Source of the DNA: an uncultured Leucobacter sp.
Lineage (GTDB): Bacteria > Actinomycetota > Actinomycetes > Actinomycetales > Microbacteriaceae
DNA: 13,261 nt
Reading direction: 5' to 3'
NCBI GenBank assembly: GCA_937872275.1
Contig: CALMSE010000015.1
Coordinates: 1-13,261 of the forward strand
A program made the position numbers and the translations under genes. Numbering within the stretch: the stretch's first letter is position 1; each line of letters opens with the position of its first letter. This document shows positions 1 to 6,158 of this stretch, piece by piece. Under the pieces are notes generated by a model. That model was not told the origin of the DNA, searched no databases, and saw only the letters and a program-made list of their open reading frames with translations.

Positions 1-588
1 GGAGTCGGGCGCGGCGGCGGCCTGCGATCCGCGCAGCGCGACCGCGACCACGGTCGCCGCGGCGACGAGCGTCAGGAAGTAGAAGACGAAGGGCGCGCGG
101 ATGCCGAAGACCGCGACCATGCCGCCGAGCACGGGGCCGAGCAGGCCGCCGAGCAGGAAGCCCGCCGCGTTGAGGCTGGCGACCCGGCCCCTCGCCTCCA
201 CCGGGCTCACCTTCGCGATCAGCGCCGTGGCGGCCACGGTGAACATCGCCGAGCCGACCCCGCCGGCCCCGCGCAGCACCAGGAACTGGGGGTAGTTCGC
301 GGCCAGCGCGGAGACGCCGGTCGAGAGCGCGACGATCAGGATGCCGGCCGTGTAGGTGGCCCGTTCGCCGAACCTCGACACGACCCAGCCCGCGAGCGGG
401 GCCGATACGAGGCGCATGAGCGCGAAGGCGCTGACGATCGCGGAGGCGGCGAAGTTCGAGACGCCGAACTCGAGCGCGAACTGGGGGATCGCGGGCGCGA
501 CCACCCCGTATCCGAGGGCGACCGCGAAGCCGCCGGCGACCAGCGCCCACACCTCGAAGGGGAGACGGGTTCTGGTGGGCGAGGGCAC
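1..588 (-). CDS. MFS transporter, DHA1 drug-efflux type (N-terminal part, 3' end beyond window)
   Basis: Inner-membrane secondary transporter, probably a proton-driven exporter. The 196 residues visible cover about the first six membrane helices of a 12-helix protein. A motif A loop is seen at residues 67-76 (GWVVSRFGER, with Ser in place of the usual Asp), a TM4 motif RGAGG at 106-110, and a TM5 motif C (GGLLGPVLGG, 147-156), which in this superfamily marks drug:proton antiporters. The GTG at 586-588 is chosen as start because an in-frame TAG lies four codons upstream and the hydrophobic part begins about 12 residues later; no clear Shine-Dalgarno site is seen. The gene is divergent from the double-HTH regulator with a 99-bp gap that holds a palindrome, so it may be a target of that regulator. 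The substrate cannot be read from the sequence. Confidence 0.85.
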   Translation of the reverse strand, partial: MPSPTRTRLPFEVWALVAGGFAVALGYGVVAPAIPQFALEFGVSNFAASAIVSAFALMRLVSAPLAGWVVSRFGERATYTAGILIVALSTGVSALAANYPQFLVLRGAGGVGSAMFTVAATALIAKVSPVEARGRVASLNAAGFLLGGLLGPVLGGMVAVFGIRAPFVFYFLTLVAAATVVAVALRGSQAAAAPDS

Positions 589-618
589 CCCGCGAGTCTA
601 GCCCGGCCTGGTCGCGGG

Positions 619-636
619 GGATCGGCGCTCCGATCC
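619..636. promoter_or_regulatory. 18-bp palindrome, candidate operator
   Basis: GGATCGG-CGCT-CCGATCC: perfect 7-bp arms around a 4-base centre. It lies 30 bp from the exporter start and 51 bp from the regulator start, in the gap between divergent genes. Such a site could let the regulator repress itself and the exporter. Function is inferred from symmetry and position only; the high GC content makes some chance palindromes expected. Confidence 0.45.
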
Positions 637-654
637 AGCGGGTGCGGGGTGTGC

Positions 655-660
655 CAGAAT
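655..660 (+). promoter_or_regulatory. Possible -10 element for the double-HTH regulator gene
   Basis: CAGAAT matches TATAAT at four of six positions and stands in the least GC-rich part of the gap, 27 bp before the chosen ATG. No good -35 is seen at 17 bp upstream (GATCCA at 632-637, overlapping the right arm of the 619-636 palindrome). If this is the promoter, a protein bound to the palindrome would cover the -35 region. Confidence 0.3.
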
Positions 661-687
661 GGCTGATACCGACGGACGGGAGTGGTG

Positions 688-1554
688 ATGGCGGCTCCGA
701 GGATCGTGCTCTCGGATCGGGATCGGGCGGAACTGCGGCGGATCGCCGACTCCTCGGCCTCCTCGACCAGGCTCGCGACTCGCGCCCGCATCGTGCTCGC
801 CCTCGAGCAGCACTGGAAGACCAAGGACGTCGCCGAAGCGCTCGATGTCTCCGCGCCGACGGTCGCGCTCTGGCGGAAGCGCTTCATCGAGGGAGGCGTC
901 GAGGGGCTCTCCGATCGGCATGAGCCCGCGGCCACCGACGCGGAACTCCTGCGGCTCCTCGATGCGGCGGAGCGCACGGTGAGCAAGCGCGGTTTCTGCG
1001 CCACCCGCATCTCGGACATCGCCTTCGAGGCCGGGGTCTCGTCTTCGTCGATCATGTACTACTTCGACTCCCGCCAGGAGATGCTCGTCCGTGCGATGCT
1101 GCACGCGAACCTCCGCACCACGGAGTTCGCCGAGCAGCAGTTCCTCGACAGTCGGAAGTCGGCCCTCGACCGGCTCGACGCCTTCCTCCAGCGGATCCTC
1201 CCCGAGGAGGGGAGCCGGCACGACGAGTACCTGCTGGAGCTCGACCTGCTCGCGCACGCGCGCCAGTACCCCGAGTTCACGGCGATCTGGGACGAGCATC
1301 AGCGGCGCTGGATCGCCGGCCTCACGACGATCATCCAGGAGGTGATCTCGGAGGGGGCCCTCGCCGAGCCCGAGCGCACGCCCGAGACGCTGGCCCAGGC
1401 GGTCCTGGCGATGGGGGACGGCTTCGGCTTCCAGCTCGCCATCGGGGCGACCATCGTCTCGAGGGAGTCGATGCTGGATTCGATCGTCGACTACCTCGCG
1501 AAGCAGCTGCGCGTCTCCGCCGCGTGGCTGCGGGGCGCCGGACGCTCGAAATAG
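688..1554 (+). CDS. Transcriptional regulator with IS630-type HTH fused to a TetR-type regulator
   Basis: A 288-residue DNA-binding protein with two different helix-turn-helix units. Residues 7-77 resemble the N-terminal HTH domain of IS630 transposases: RARIVLALE at 33-40, the HTH at about 46-66 and the closing RKRFIEGGVEGLSDR at 63-77. Residues 84-140 are a TetR-type HTH (ISDIAFEAGVSSSSIMYYF at 108-126), followed by an all-helical ligand/dimer domain to the end, resembling BetI-type C-terminal domains. A usual TetR protein has about 190-220 residues, so the extra length is the added N-terminal domain. The ATG at 688 is chosen because GGGAG lies 5 bp before it; GTG codons at 682 and 685 are in frame. 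It is probably the local regulator of the downstream amine genes and perhaps of the divergent exporter. The ligand is unknown. Both domains are in one uninterrupted frame. Confidence 0.88.
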   Translation: MAAPRIVLSDRDRAELRRIADSSASSTRLATRARIVLALEQHWKTKDVAEALDVSAPTVALWRKRFIEGGVEGLSDRHEPAATDAELLRLLDAAERTVSKRGFCATRISDIAFEAGVSSSSIMYYFDSRQEMLVRAMLHANLRTTEFAEQQFLDSRKSALDRLDAFLQRILPEEGSRHDEYLLELDLLAHARQYPEFTAIWDEHQRRWIAGLTTIIQEVISEGALAEPERTPETLAQAVLAMGDGFGFQLAIGATIVSRESMLDSIVDYLAKQLRVSAAWLRGAGRSK

Positions 1555-1566
1555 AAAGAAAGATAC

Positions 1567-1580
1567 TGTTCGAATGAACA
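1567..1580. promoter_or_regulatory. TGTTC-N4-GAACA dyad, candidate operator of the catabolic operon
   Basis: A 5-bp inverted repeat around GAAT in a markedly AT-rich stretch directly after the regulator stop codon. It lies just upstream of the promoter-like TAGACA at 1583. The surrounding DNA is also loosely symmetric: AGAAAGAAAG (1554-1563) on the left faces pyrimidine-rich TTTCTTTTCTTC (1589-1600) on the right, so the transcript could fold into a long imperfect hairpin. TetR-type operators are usually such short-spaced dyads. The assignment to the regulator is inferred. Confidence 0.45.
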
Positions 1581-1582
1581 TG

Positions 1583-1611
1583 TAGACATTTCTTTTCTTC
1601 TCGCTTACTGT
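1583..1611 (+). promoter_or_regulatory. Candidate sigma-70-type promoter for the hydrolase-permease-oxidase-dehydrogenase genes
   Basis: TAGACA (1583-1588, five of six matches to TTGACA) is followed after 17 bp by TACTGT (1606-1611, TAnnnT type). The predicted start of transcription near 1617 gives a leader of about 60 bases, with AGGA at 1674-1677 just before the ATG at 1681. The dyad at 1567-1580 abuts the -35 on its upstream side. Confidence 0.45.
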
Positions 1612-1680
1612 GGACCTCACCGGGGGCGGTTCGTTGCACCCATCGACATCGTCGTCACCCTTCCACGAAAGCGAGGATCA

Positions 1681-2694
1681 ATGCCGATCTATACCGTTCT
1701 GGGTCCCATCGAGCCGGAGCAGCTCGGCCCCACCAGCATGCACGAGCACGTCTTCATCGATGCGCGCGTGTGGCACACCGAGTCCGATGAGCCGGGGCCG
1801 GAGGACGGGATCGTCCGTCTCGAGAACTACGGCTTCCACCGCTGGAACCTCGTGGCGAACCCCAACAATCTCGTCCTCGACGACGTCGACGAGGCGGTCG
1901 AGGAGCTCGGCTTCCTGAAAGAGGTCGGAGGCTCGGCCGTGGTCGACCTCTCGAACCTGGGGCTCGGGCGCGATGCCTCGAAGCTGCCCGAGGTCAGCCG
2001 CCGAACCGGCGTGCACATCATCTCCGGCGCGGGCTGCTACATCAACGACTCGCATCCGGACTGGGTCGAGGACATCTCCGAGGACGGCCTCGCCCAGGTG
2101 TTCATCGACGACCTCACCACGGGCATGGACGGCACGGATATCCGCGCCGGCATCCTCGGCGAGATCGGCACGTCCTCGCCGGTCTCACCGCGGGAGCGGA
2201 AGGTGCTCGCCGCCGCCTCGCAGGCGTCACTGCAGACCGGGGCCGCGGTCTCGGTGCACCTCGACCCCGCCGGCCGGTGCGGCATGGAGGTCTTCGAGTT
2301 CCTGGCCGCACGGGGCGTGCCGCCGGAGCGGATCGTGCTCGGCCACAGCGATGAGCAGCTCGACGAGGGATACCACCGGGACATGCTCTCGACGGGCGCG
2401 ACGCTCGCCTACGACACCTTCGGCTCCGACTACTACTTCAACGGGCACTTCAAGGATCCGGGCGACGACGAGCGGCTGAAGCTCCTCCTGCCCCTCCTCG
2501 CCGAGGGCTTCCACGATCAGATCGTGCTCGGCTGCGACGTGTTCACCAAGATCCACATGCGGCGCTACGGCGGCTTCGGCTACGACCACCTGCTCCGCCG
2601 CATCGTGCCCCTGCTGCGCCGTGAGGGAGTCTCCGACGCGGCGCTCGAGACCATGCTCGTCACGAATCCCCGACGGATCCTCGAGCGCCCCTGA
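1681..2694 (+). CDS. Phosphotriesterase-family metal-dependent hydrolase
   Basis: A 337-residue TIM-barrel amidohydrolase of the phosphotriesterase family, cytosolic (no signal peptide). The binuclear metal ligands expected of the family are all visible: H21 and H23 (GPTSMHEH), H193 (SVHLDP), H222 (LGHSD) and D286 (LGCDVFTK). The bridging residue is E161 (LGEIG) rather than the carboxylated lysine of true organophosphate hydrolases, as in many phosphotriesterase-homology proteins. The C-terminal NPRRIL is typical of the family. Relatives act on lactones, phosphoesters or, for mammalian PTER, N-acyl taurine. It is the first gene of the set, 31 bp ahead of the permease and before an amine oxidase, so hydrolysis of an amide or similar amine conjugate is a reasonable guess; the substrate is not determined. 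The start follows AGGA at 1674-1677. Confidence 0.9.
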   Translation: MPIYTVLGPIEPEQLGPTSMHEHVFIDARVWHTESDEPGPEDGIVRLENYGFHRWNLVANPNNLVLDDVDEAVEELGFLKEVGGSAVVDLSNLGLGRDASKLPEVSRRTGVHIISGAGCYINDSHPDWVEDISEDGLAQVFIDDLTTGMDGTDIRAGILGEIGTSSPVSPRERKVLAAASQASLQTGAAVSVHLDPAGRCGMEVFEFLAARGVPPERIVLGHSDEQLDEGYHRDMLSTGATLAYDTFGSDYYFNGHFKDPGDDERLKLLLPLLAEGFHDQIVLGCDVFTKIHMRRYGGFGYDHLLRRIVPLLRREGVSDAALETMLVTNPRRILERP

Positions 2695-2725
2695 ACCCTG
2701 GTCCCTTCACTCGAAAGACACGGAC

Positions 2726-4147
2726 ATGACTCACACCTCCCCTGAACGCACCCAGTACAAGCAGGAGCTCCGACGCGAACTCGGGGTGCTCGGCAACGTC
2801 ACCCTCTGCGTCGCCGCGATCACCCCCGCCGTGGTGGTCTTCGCGATCGTCCCCATCCTCTTCAACCTCACAGGCACCGGCGCCTTCTGGGTCCTCATGA
2901 TCGGCGGCCTGCTGGGCGCCGCGATGGCGTTCAGCTGGGCCGAGCTCGGTTCCGCCTATCCCATCGCGGGCGGCGACTACACCATCGTCTCCCGCACGCT
3001 GGGGCGGGCGTTCGGCTTCATCTCGCTCGTGCTGACCGGACCCGTGCAGGCCTTCCTGATCCCCGCCGTCGTCGCGCTCGCCATCGCGGGCTACCTCAAC
3101 AGCGTCCTCTCCATGGACGCGAGAATCGTGGGCGCGGTCGTCATCGCGATCGGCGTGATCATCTCGATCATCGGTGTCAAGTTCACCGCACGCGCGGTGG
3201 GCTTCCTGCTCGCCTTCGAGATCGCCGTCGTCGCCTTCATCGCCGTGCTCGGCTTCATCAGCACGCAGCGCGGCCCCGAGGTGCTGCTCGTGCCGACCGT
3301 CTTCGATCCCGATACCCAGGTCGCGGGCCCGCTGTCCTTCGGCATGCTCATCGCCGGCGTGGCGGTCGCGGCCTTCGCCTACAACGGCTTCCAGGGTGCG
3401 CTCCTCTTCTCCGAGGAGACGAAGGGCAACCCGCGGGCCGTCGCCAAGTCGGTCTTCCTCGCGCTCCTCGTCGCCGTGGTGACCGCGATCGTCCCCGTGG
3501 CCGCGGGCCTGATGGGCGCCATCGACCTCGCCGAGTTCACCAACTCGGCGAACCCCTGGGGCCTGCTGGTCGAGGGCTTCGGCAGTCCGGTGTTCGCGAC
3601 CGTCGTGAACCTCGGCATCGCCCTGTCGATCATGAACGGCGTCATCGCGCTCGTGCCCTATTTCTCCCGCGTGCTGTACAGCTCGGGCCGCGACAACGTC
3701 TGGCCGAAGTTCATCAGCGCCCCGCTGTCCAAGGTGCACCCGCGCATGGAGACCCCCTGGGTGGCGTCCGTCGTCGTGGGCGTCGGCTCCATCATCCTGA
3801 TCCTGGCTTTCGACGTGGATGCCATGGCCACCGTCATCGGAGCGGTCGTGTCGGTCGAGTTCGTGCTGATCTCCGTCAGCGCGATCGTCAGCCGCGTGCG
3901 CCACCCCGGCATCCGCCGGGCCTACAGGATGCCCCTCTGGCCGATCATCCCCGCGTTCTCGGCCCTGTTCGCACTCTTCATCCTGACCCAGCAGACGGTC
4001 AGCGACCTGATGATCGTGGGCATCATCCTCGTCCTGGCCGTCGTCTACTGGGCGCTCTACCTGCGGCCCCGCGGCGCGACGCACCTGCGCATGCTCGACC
4101 CGGTCTTCGGGGACACCCCCGAAGGGCAGTCGCCCTCGCGATCCTGA
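2726..4147 (+). CDS. APC-superfamily amino acid/amine permease
   Basis: A 473-residue membrane transporter with about 12 hydrophobic segments, the usual length for amino acid-polyamine-organocation permeases. Family motifs seen: SWAELGSAYPIAGGDY at 70-85 (end of TM2/loop), FQGALLFSEETKGNPRAVAK at 222-241, and SRVLYSSGRDNVWPK at 314-328 with HPRMETPW at 338-345. The ATG at 2726 is chosen over the in-frame upstream ATG at 2621, since the latter lies inside the end of the hydrolase gene and would add 35 residues unlike the family. The Shine-Dalgarno site is weak (GAAAGACACGGA). Lying between the hydrolase and the amine oxidase, it most likely imports the amine or its precursor. Substrate specificity cannot be read off. 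Confidence 0.9.
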   Translation: MTHTSPERTQYKQELRRELGVLGNVTLCVAAITPAVVVFAIVPILFNLTGTGAFWVLMIGGLLGAAMAFSWAELGSAYPIAGGDYTIVSRTLGRAFGFISLVLTGPVQAFLIPAVVALAIAGYLNSVLSMDARIVGAVVIAIGVIISIIGVKFTARAVGFLLAFEIAVVAFIAVLGFISTQRGPEVLLVPTVFDPDTQVAGPLSFGMLIAGVAVAAFAYNGFQGALLFSEETKGNPRAVAKSVFLALLVAVVTAIVPVAAGLMGAIDLAEFTNSANPWGLLVEGFGSPVFATVVNLGIALSIMNGVIALVPYFSRVLYSSGRDNVWPKFISAPLSKVHPRMETPWVASVVVGVGSIILILAFDVDAMATVIGAVVSVEFVLISVSAIVSRVRHPGIRRAYRMPLWPIIPAFSALFALFILTQQTVSDLMIVGIILVLAVVYWALYLRPRGATHLRMLDPVFGDTPEGQSPSRS

Positions 4148-4152
4148 CGCGC

Positions 4153-4167
4153 CGCTCGCGCCGAGCG
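4153..4167 (+). other. Small intercistronic hairpin
   Basis: CGCTCG-CGC-CGAGCG, a perfect 6-bp GC stem in the 61-bp gap between the permease and the amine oxidase. There is no run of T after it, so it is not a standard terminator; it could affect mRNA stability or the ratio between the membrane protein and the oxidase. Chance origin is possible at this GC content. Confidence 0.3.
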
Positions 4168-4208
4168 CCGCTTCGAACACCGACACGCAACAAAGGAAAC
4201 ACCGAGAG

Positions 4209-6155
4209 ATGACCCACGCAGACGGGGCCTCGCCCCACCCGCTCGATCCGCTGAACCCCGCCGAACTGGCGCGAGCCGTCGAAATCGTGCGCGCGCACGA
4301 GCAGTTCCTGCCCTCCGACCTGTTCGTCAGCGTCTCGCTCGACGAACCGCGCAAGGACGAGCTCCTCGGCGCGACCGTGCCCCGGCGGGCCCGGGCCGCG
4401 CTCTGGAGGCAGAGCAGCCGCGAACTCTACGAGACCGTGGTCGACCTCTCCGCCGGAGCGCTCGACTGGAGGCTCGTGGAGGGGGCGAGGGCCCCCATGC
4501 TCGTCAGCCAGATCGACGCCGCCCTCGAGGTGGCCAGGTCCAGCCCCGCCTTCGTCGACGGGCTGCGGCAGCGAGGCCTCGACGAGGGCAGCGAGATCCA
4601 CCTGGAGGCCTGGCCGTTCGGCGGTCTGCTGCCCGACCGCTTCGCCGGTCGCCGGGTGATCTACACCCCGGCCTGGGAGCGGAAGACCCCCACGGGCAAC
4701 CCGTACGCTCACCCGATCCACGGACTGTACGCGGTCATCGACCTCGACACGCTCGAGCTGCTCGAGATCGAGGAGCACGAGCGGATCCCGATCCCGCAGA
4801 CCCCCGGCGACTACCGCGCCTCGGCCGTGCACCCGGATCGCTACGTCGCACCCCTCGAGATCACGCAGCCCGAGGGCGCGAGCTTCACGGTCGAGGGGCA
4901 TCTGCTGAGCTGGCAGAACTGGCGGATGCGGGTCGGCTTCTGCCCGCGGGAGGGCCTGCTCATCCACGATGTGCGGTACGTCGATCGCGGGGAGGAGCGG
5001 AAGATCGCCCACCGCCTCTCGATGGCCGAACTCGTGATCCCCTATGCGGACCCGAGCCCGGGCTCGTACCGGAAGAACGCCTTCGACACGGGCGAGGTGT
5101 TCATGGGCATCAACACCAACTCCCTCACCCTGGGCTGCGACTGCCTCGGCGAGATCCACTACCTGGACTCCTCCTACGTCGACGACCTCGGCGAGGTGCA
5201 GACCATTCGGAACGCGATCTGCATCCACGAGGAGGACACCGGGATCCTGTGGAAGCACACCGACACCGACGGCAGCGTGGAGGTGCGCCGTGGGCGCCGC
5301 TTCGTGGTCTCGTCGATTTACACCATCGACAACTACGAATACGCCTACTACTGGTACTTCTCCCAGGACGGCGGCATCGAGTTCGAGGTGAAGTTCACGG
5401 GCATCGTGCTCACGCTCGCGGAGCACGCCGAGAAGGAGGCCGTCTTCGGCACCGCCGTCGAGCCGGGGCTCATCGCACCCCACCACCAGCACATCTTCTG
5501 CGCCCGTCTCGACCTCGACCTCGACGGCACGGACAACAGCGTGTTCGAGGTCGAAGCGGTCGCACCCGAGCGCGGCCCGTTGAACCCGTACGGCGGCTCC
5601 TTCATCGAGCGGATCGAGCAGATCCGGGATGAGACCGAGAGCCGGCGCTTCATCGAGCCCTCGGCCGCGCGCTACTGGAAGGTCGTCAATCCCGCCAGGC
5701 TCAACAAGATGGGGCGTCCGGTCGCCTACAAGCTCATCGCGAAGAGCCCGGTCACCCCCGTGGCCGAGCCGAGCTCGAGCATCGGCATGCGGGCCGGCTT
5801 CATGTACGCGGATGTCTGGGTGACGGCCACCGACCACGACGAGCGCTATCCTGCGGGCGACTACCCCTTCCAGGGCGGCGAGGGCAAGGGGCTGCCCGCG
5901 TGGAGCGAGCAGGGCCGATCCCTCGACTCCACCGACGTGACGCTGTGGCACGTCTTCGGCATCACGCACGTGCCGCGGCTCGAGGACTGGCCCATCATGC
6001 CGATGGAGCGGGCAGGGTTCCTGCTGGCGCCCTTCGGCTTCTTCGACCGCAATCCCTCGCTCGACCTGCCGCCGGCGAGGGCGGCCCACTGCGCGACCGG
6101 CGGATCCGGATCCGCGCCCCGGCACGAAGCGAAGTCCTGCCACACGGAGGAATGA
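4209..6155 (+). CDS. Copper amine oxidase (primary-amine oxidase, topaquinone enzyme)
   Basis: Oxidises a primary amine to the aldehyde with release of ammonia and hydrogen peroxide. The 648 residues match the size of the Arthrobacter globiformis enzyme and align with it along the whole length. The topaquinone precursor is Y376 in IDNYEY. The copper ligands are H426 and H428 (APHHQHIF) and H587 (GITHVPR). The catalytic base is D293 (AFDTGE). The cysteines of the conserved disulfide are seen (GCDC at 309-312, C338). No signal peptide is present, so the enzyme is probably cytosolic. Compared with the Arthrobacter enzyme as I remember it, the residue two before the base is Ala291 instead of the gate Tyr, and Tyr166 (NPYAHP) replaces a channel Trp, so substrate preference may differ. 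AAAGGA at 4192-4197 is a rather distant Shine-Dalgarno site. It is followed after 3 bp by the aldehyde dehydrogenase. Confidence 0.96.
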   Translation: MTHADGASPHPLDPLNPAELARAVEIVRAHEQFLPSDLFVSVSLDEPRKDELLGATVPRRARAALWRQSSRELYETVVDLSAGALDWRLVEGARAPMLVSQIDAALEVARSSPAFVDGLRQRGLDEGSEIHLEAWPFGGLLPDRFAGRRVIYTPAWERKTPTGNPYAHPIHGLYAVIDLDTLELLEIEEHERIPIPQTPGDYRASAVHPDRYVAPLEITQPEGASFTVEGHLLSWQNWRMRVGFCPREGLLIHDVRYVDRGEERKIAHRLSMAELVIPYADPSPGSYRKNAFDTGEVFMGINTNSLTLGCDCLGEIHYLDSSYVDDLGEVQTIRNAICIHEEDTGILWKHTDTDGSVEVRRGRRFVVSSIYTIDNYEYAYYWYFSQDGGIEFEVKFTGIVLTLAEHAEKEAVFGTAVEPGLIAPHHQHIFCARLDLDLDGTDNSVFEVEAVAPERGPLNPYGGSFIERIEQIRDETESRRFIEPSAARYWKVVNPARLNKMGRPVAYKLIAKSPVTPVAEPSSSIGMRAGFMYADVWVTATDHDERYPAGDYPFQGGEGKGLPAWSEQGRSLDSTDVTLWHVFGITHVPRLEDWPIMPMERAGFLLAPFGFFDRNPSLDLPPARAAHCATGGSGSAPRHEAKSCHTEE

Positions 6156-6158
6156 GTC

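Noticed and set aside
706..918. IS630 transposase remnant
   Set aside because: Only the HTH part is present, in frame with the TetR part and preceded by a good ribosome site. No DDE catalytic region or terminal inverted repeats are seen, so it is treated as a domain of the regulator.
1552..1600. Intrinsic terminator after the regulator gene
   Set aside because: An imperfect long hairpin is possible, but the stem is AT-rich with bulges and no clean T-run follows; the dyad is better explained as an operator next to a promoter.
2621..2725. Upstream start for the permease giving 35 extra residues
   Set aside because: This part lies inside the coding end of the hydrolase, is Arg/Ser/Pro-rich, unlike permease N-termini, and the ATG at 2726 gives the usual family length.
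2660..4354. 564-codon minus-strand frame opposite the permease
   Set aside because: It is low-complexity and rich in Asp, His, Gly and Arg, with no motif; the plus strand encodes a clear 12-helix permease.
6024..6050. Lost third copper ligand in the amine oxidase (Phe in LAPFGFF)
   Set aside because: The third His of the family lies earlier, in GITHVPR (H587), and is present; the LxPxGFF segment does not carry the ligand.
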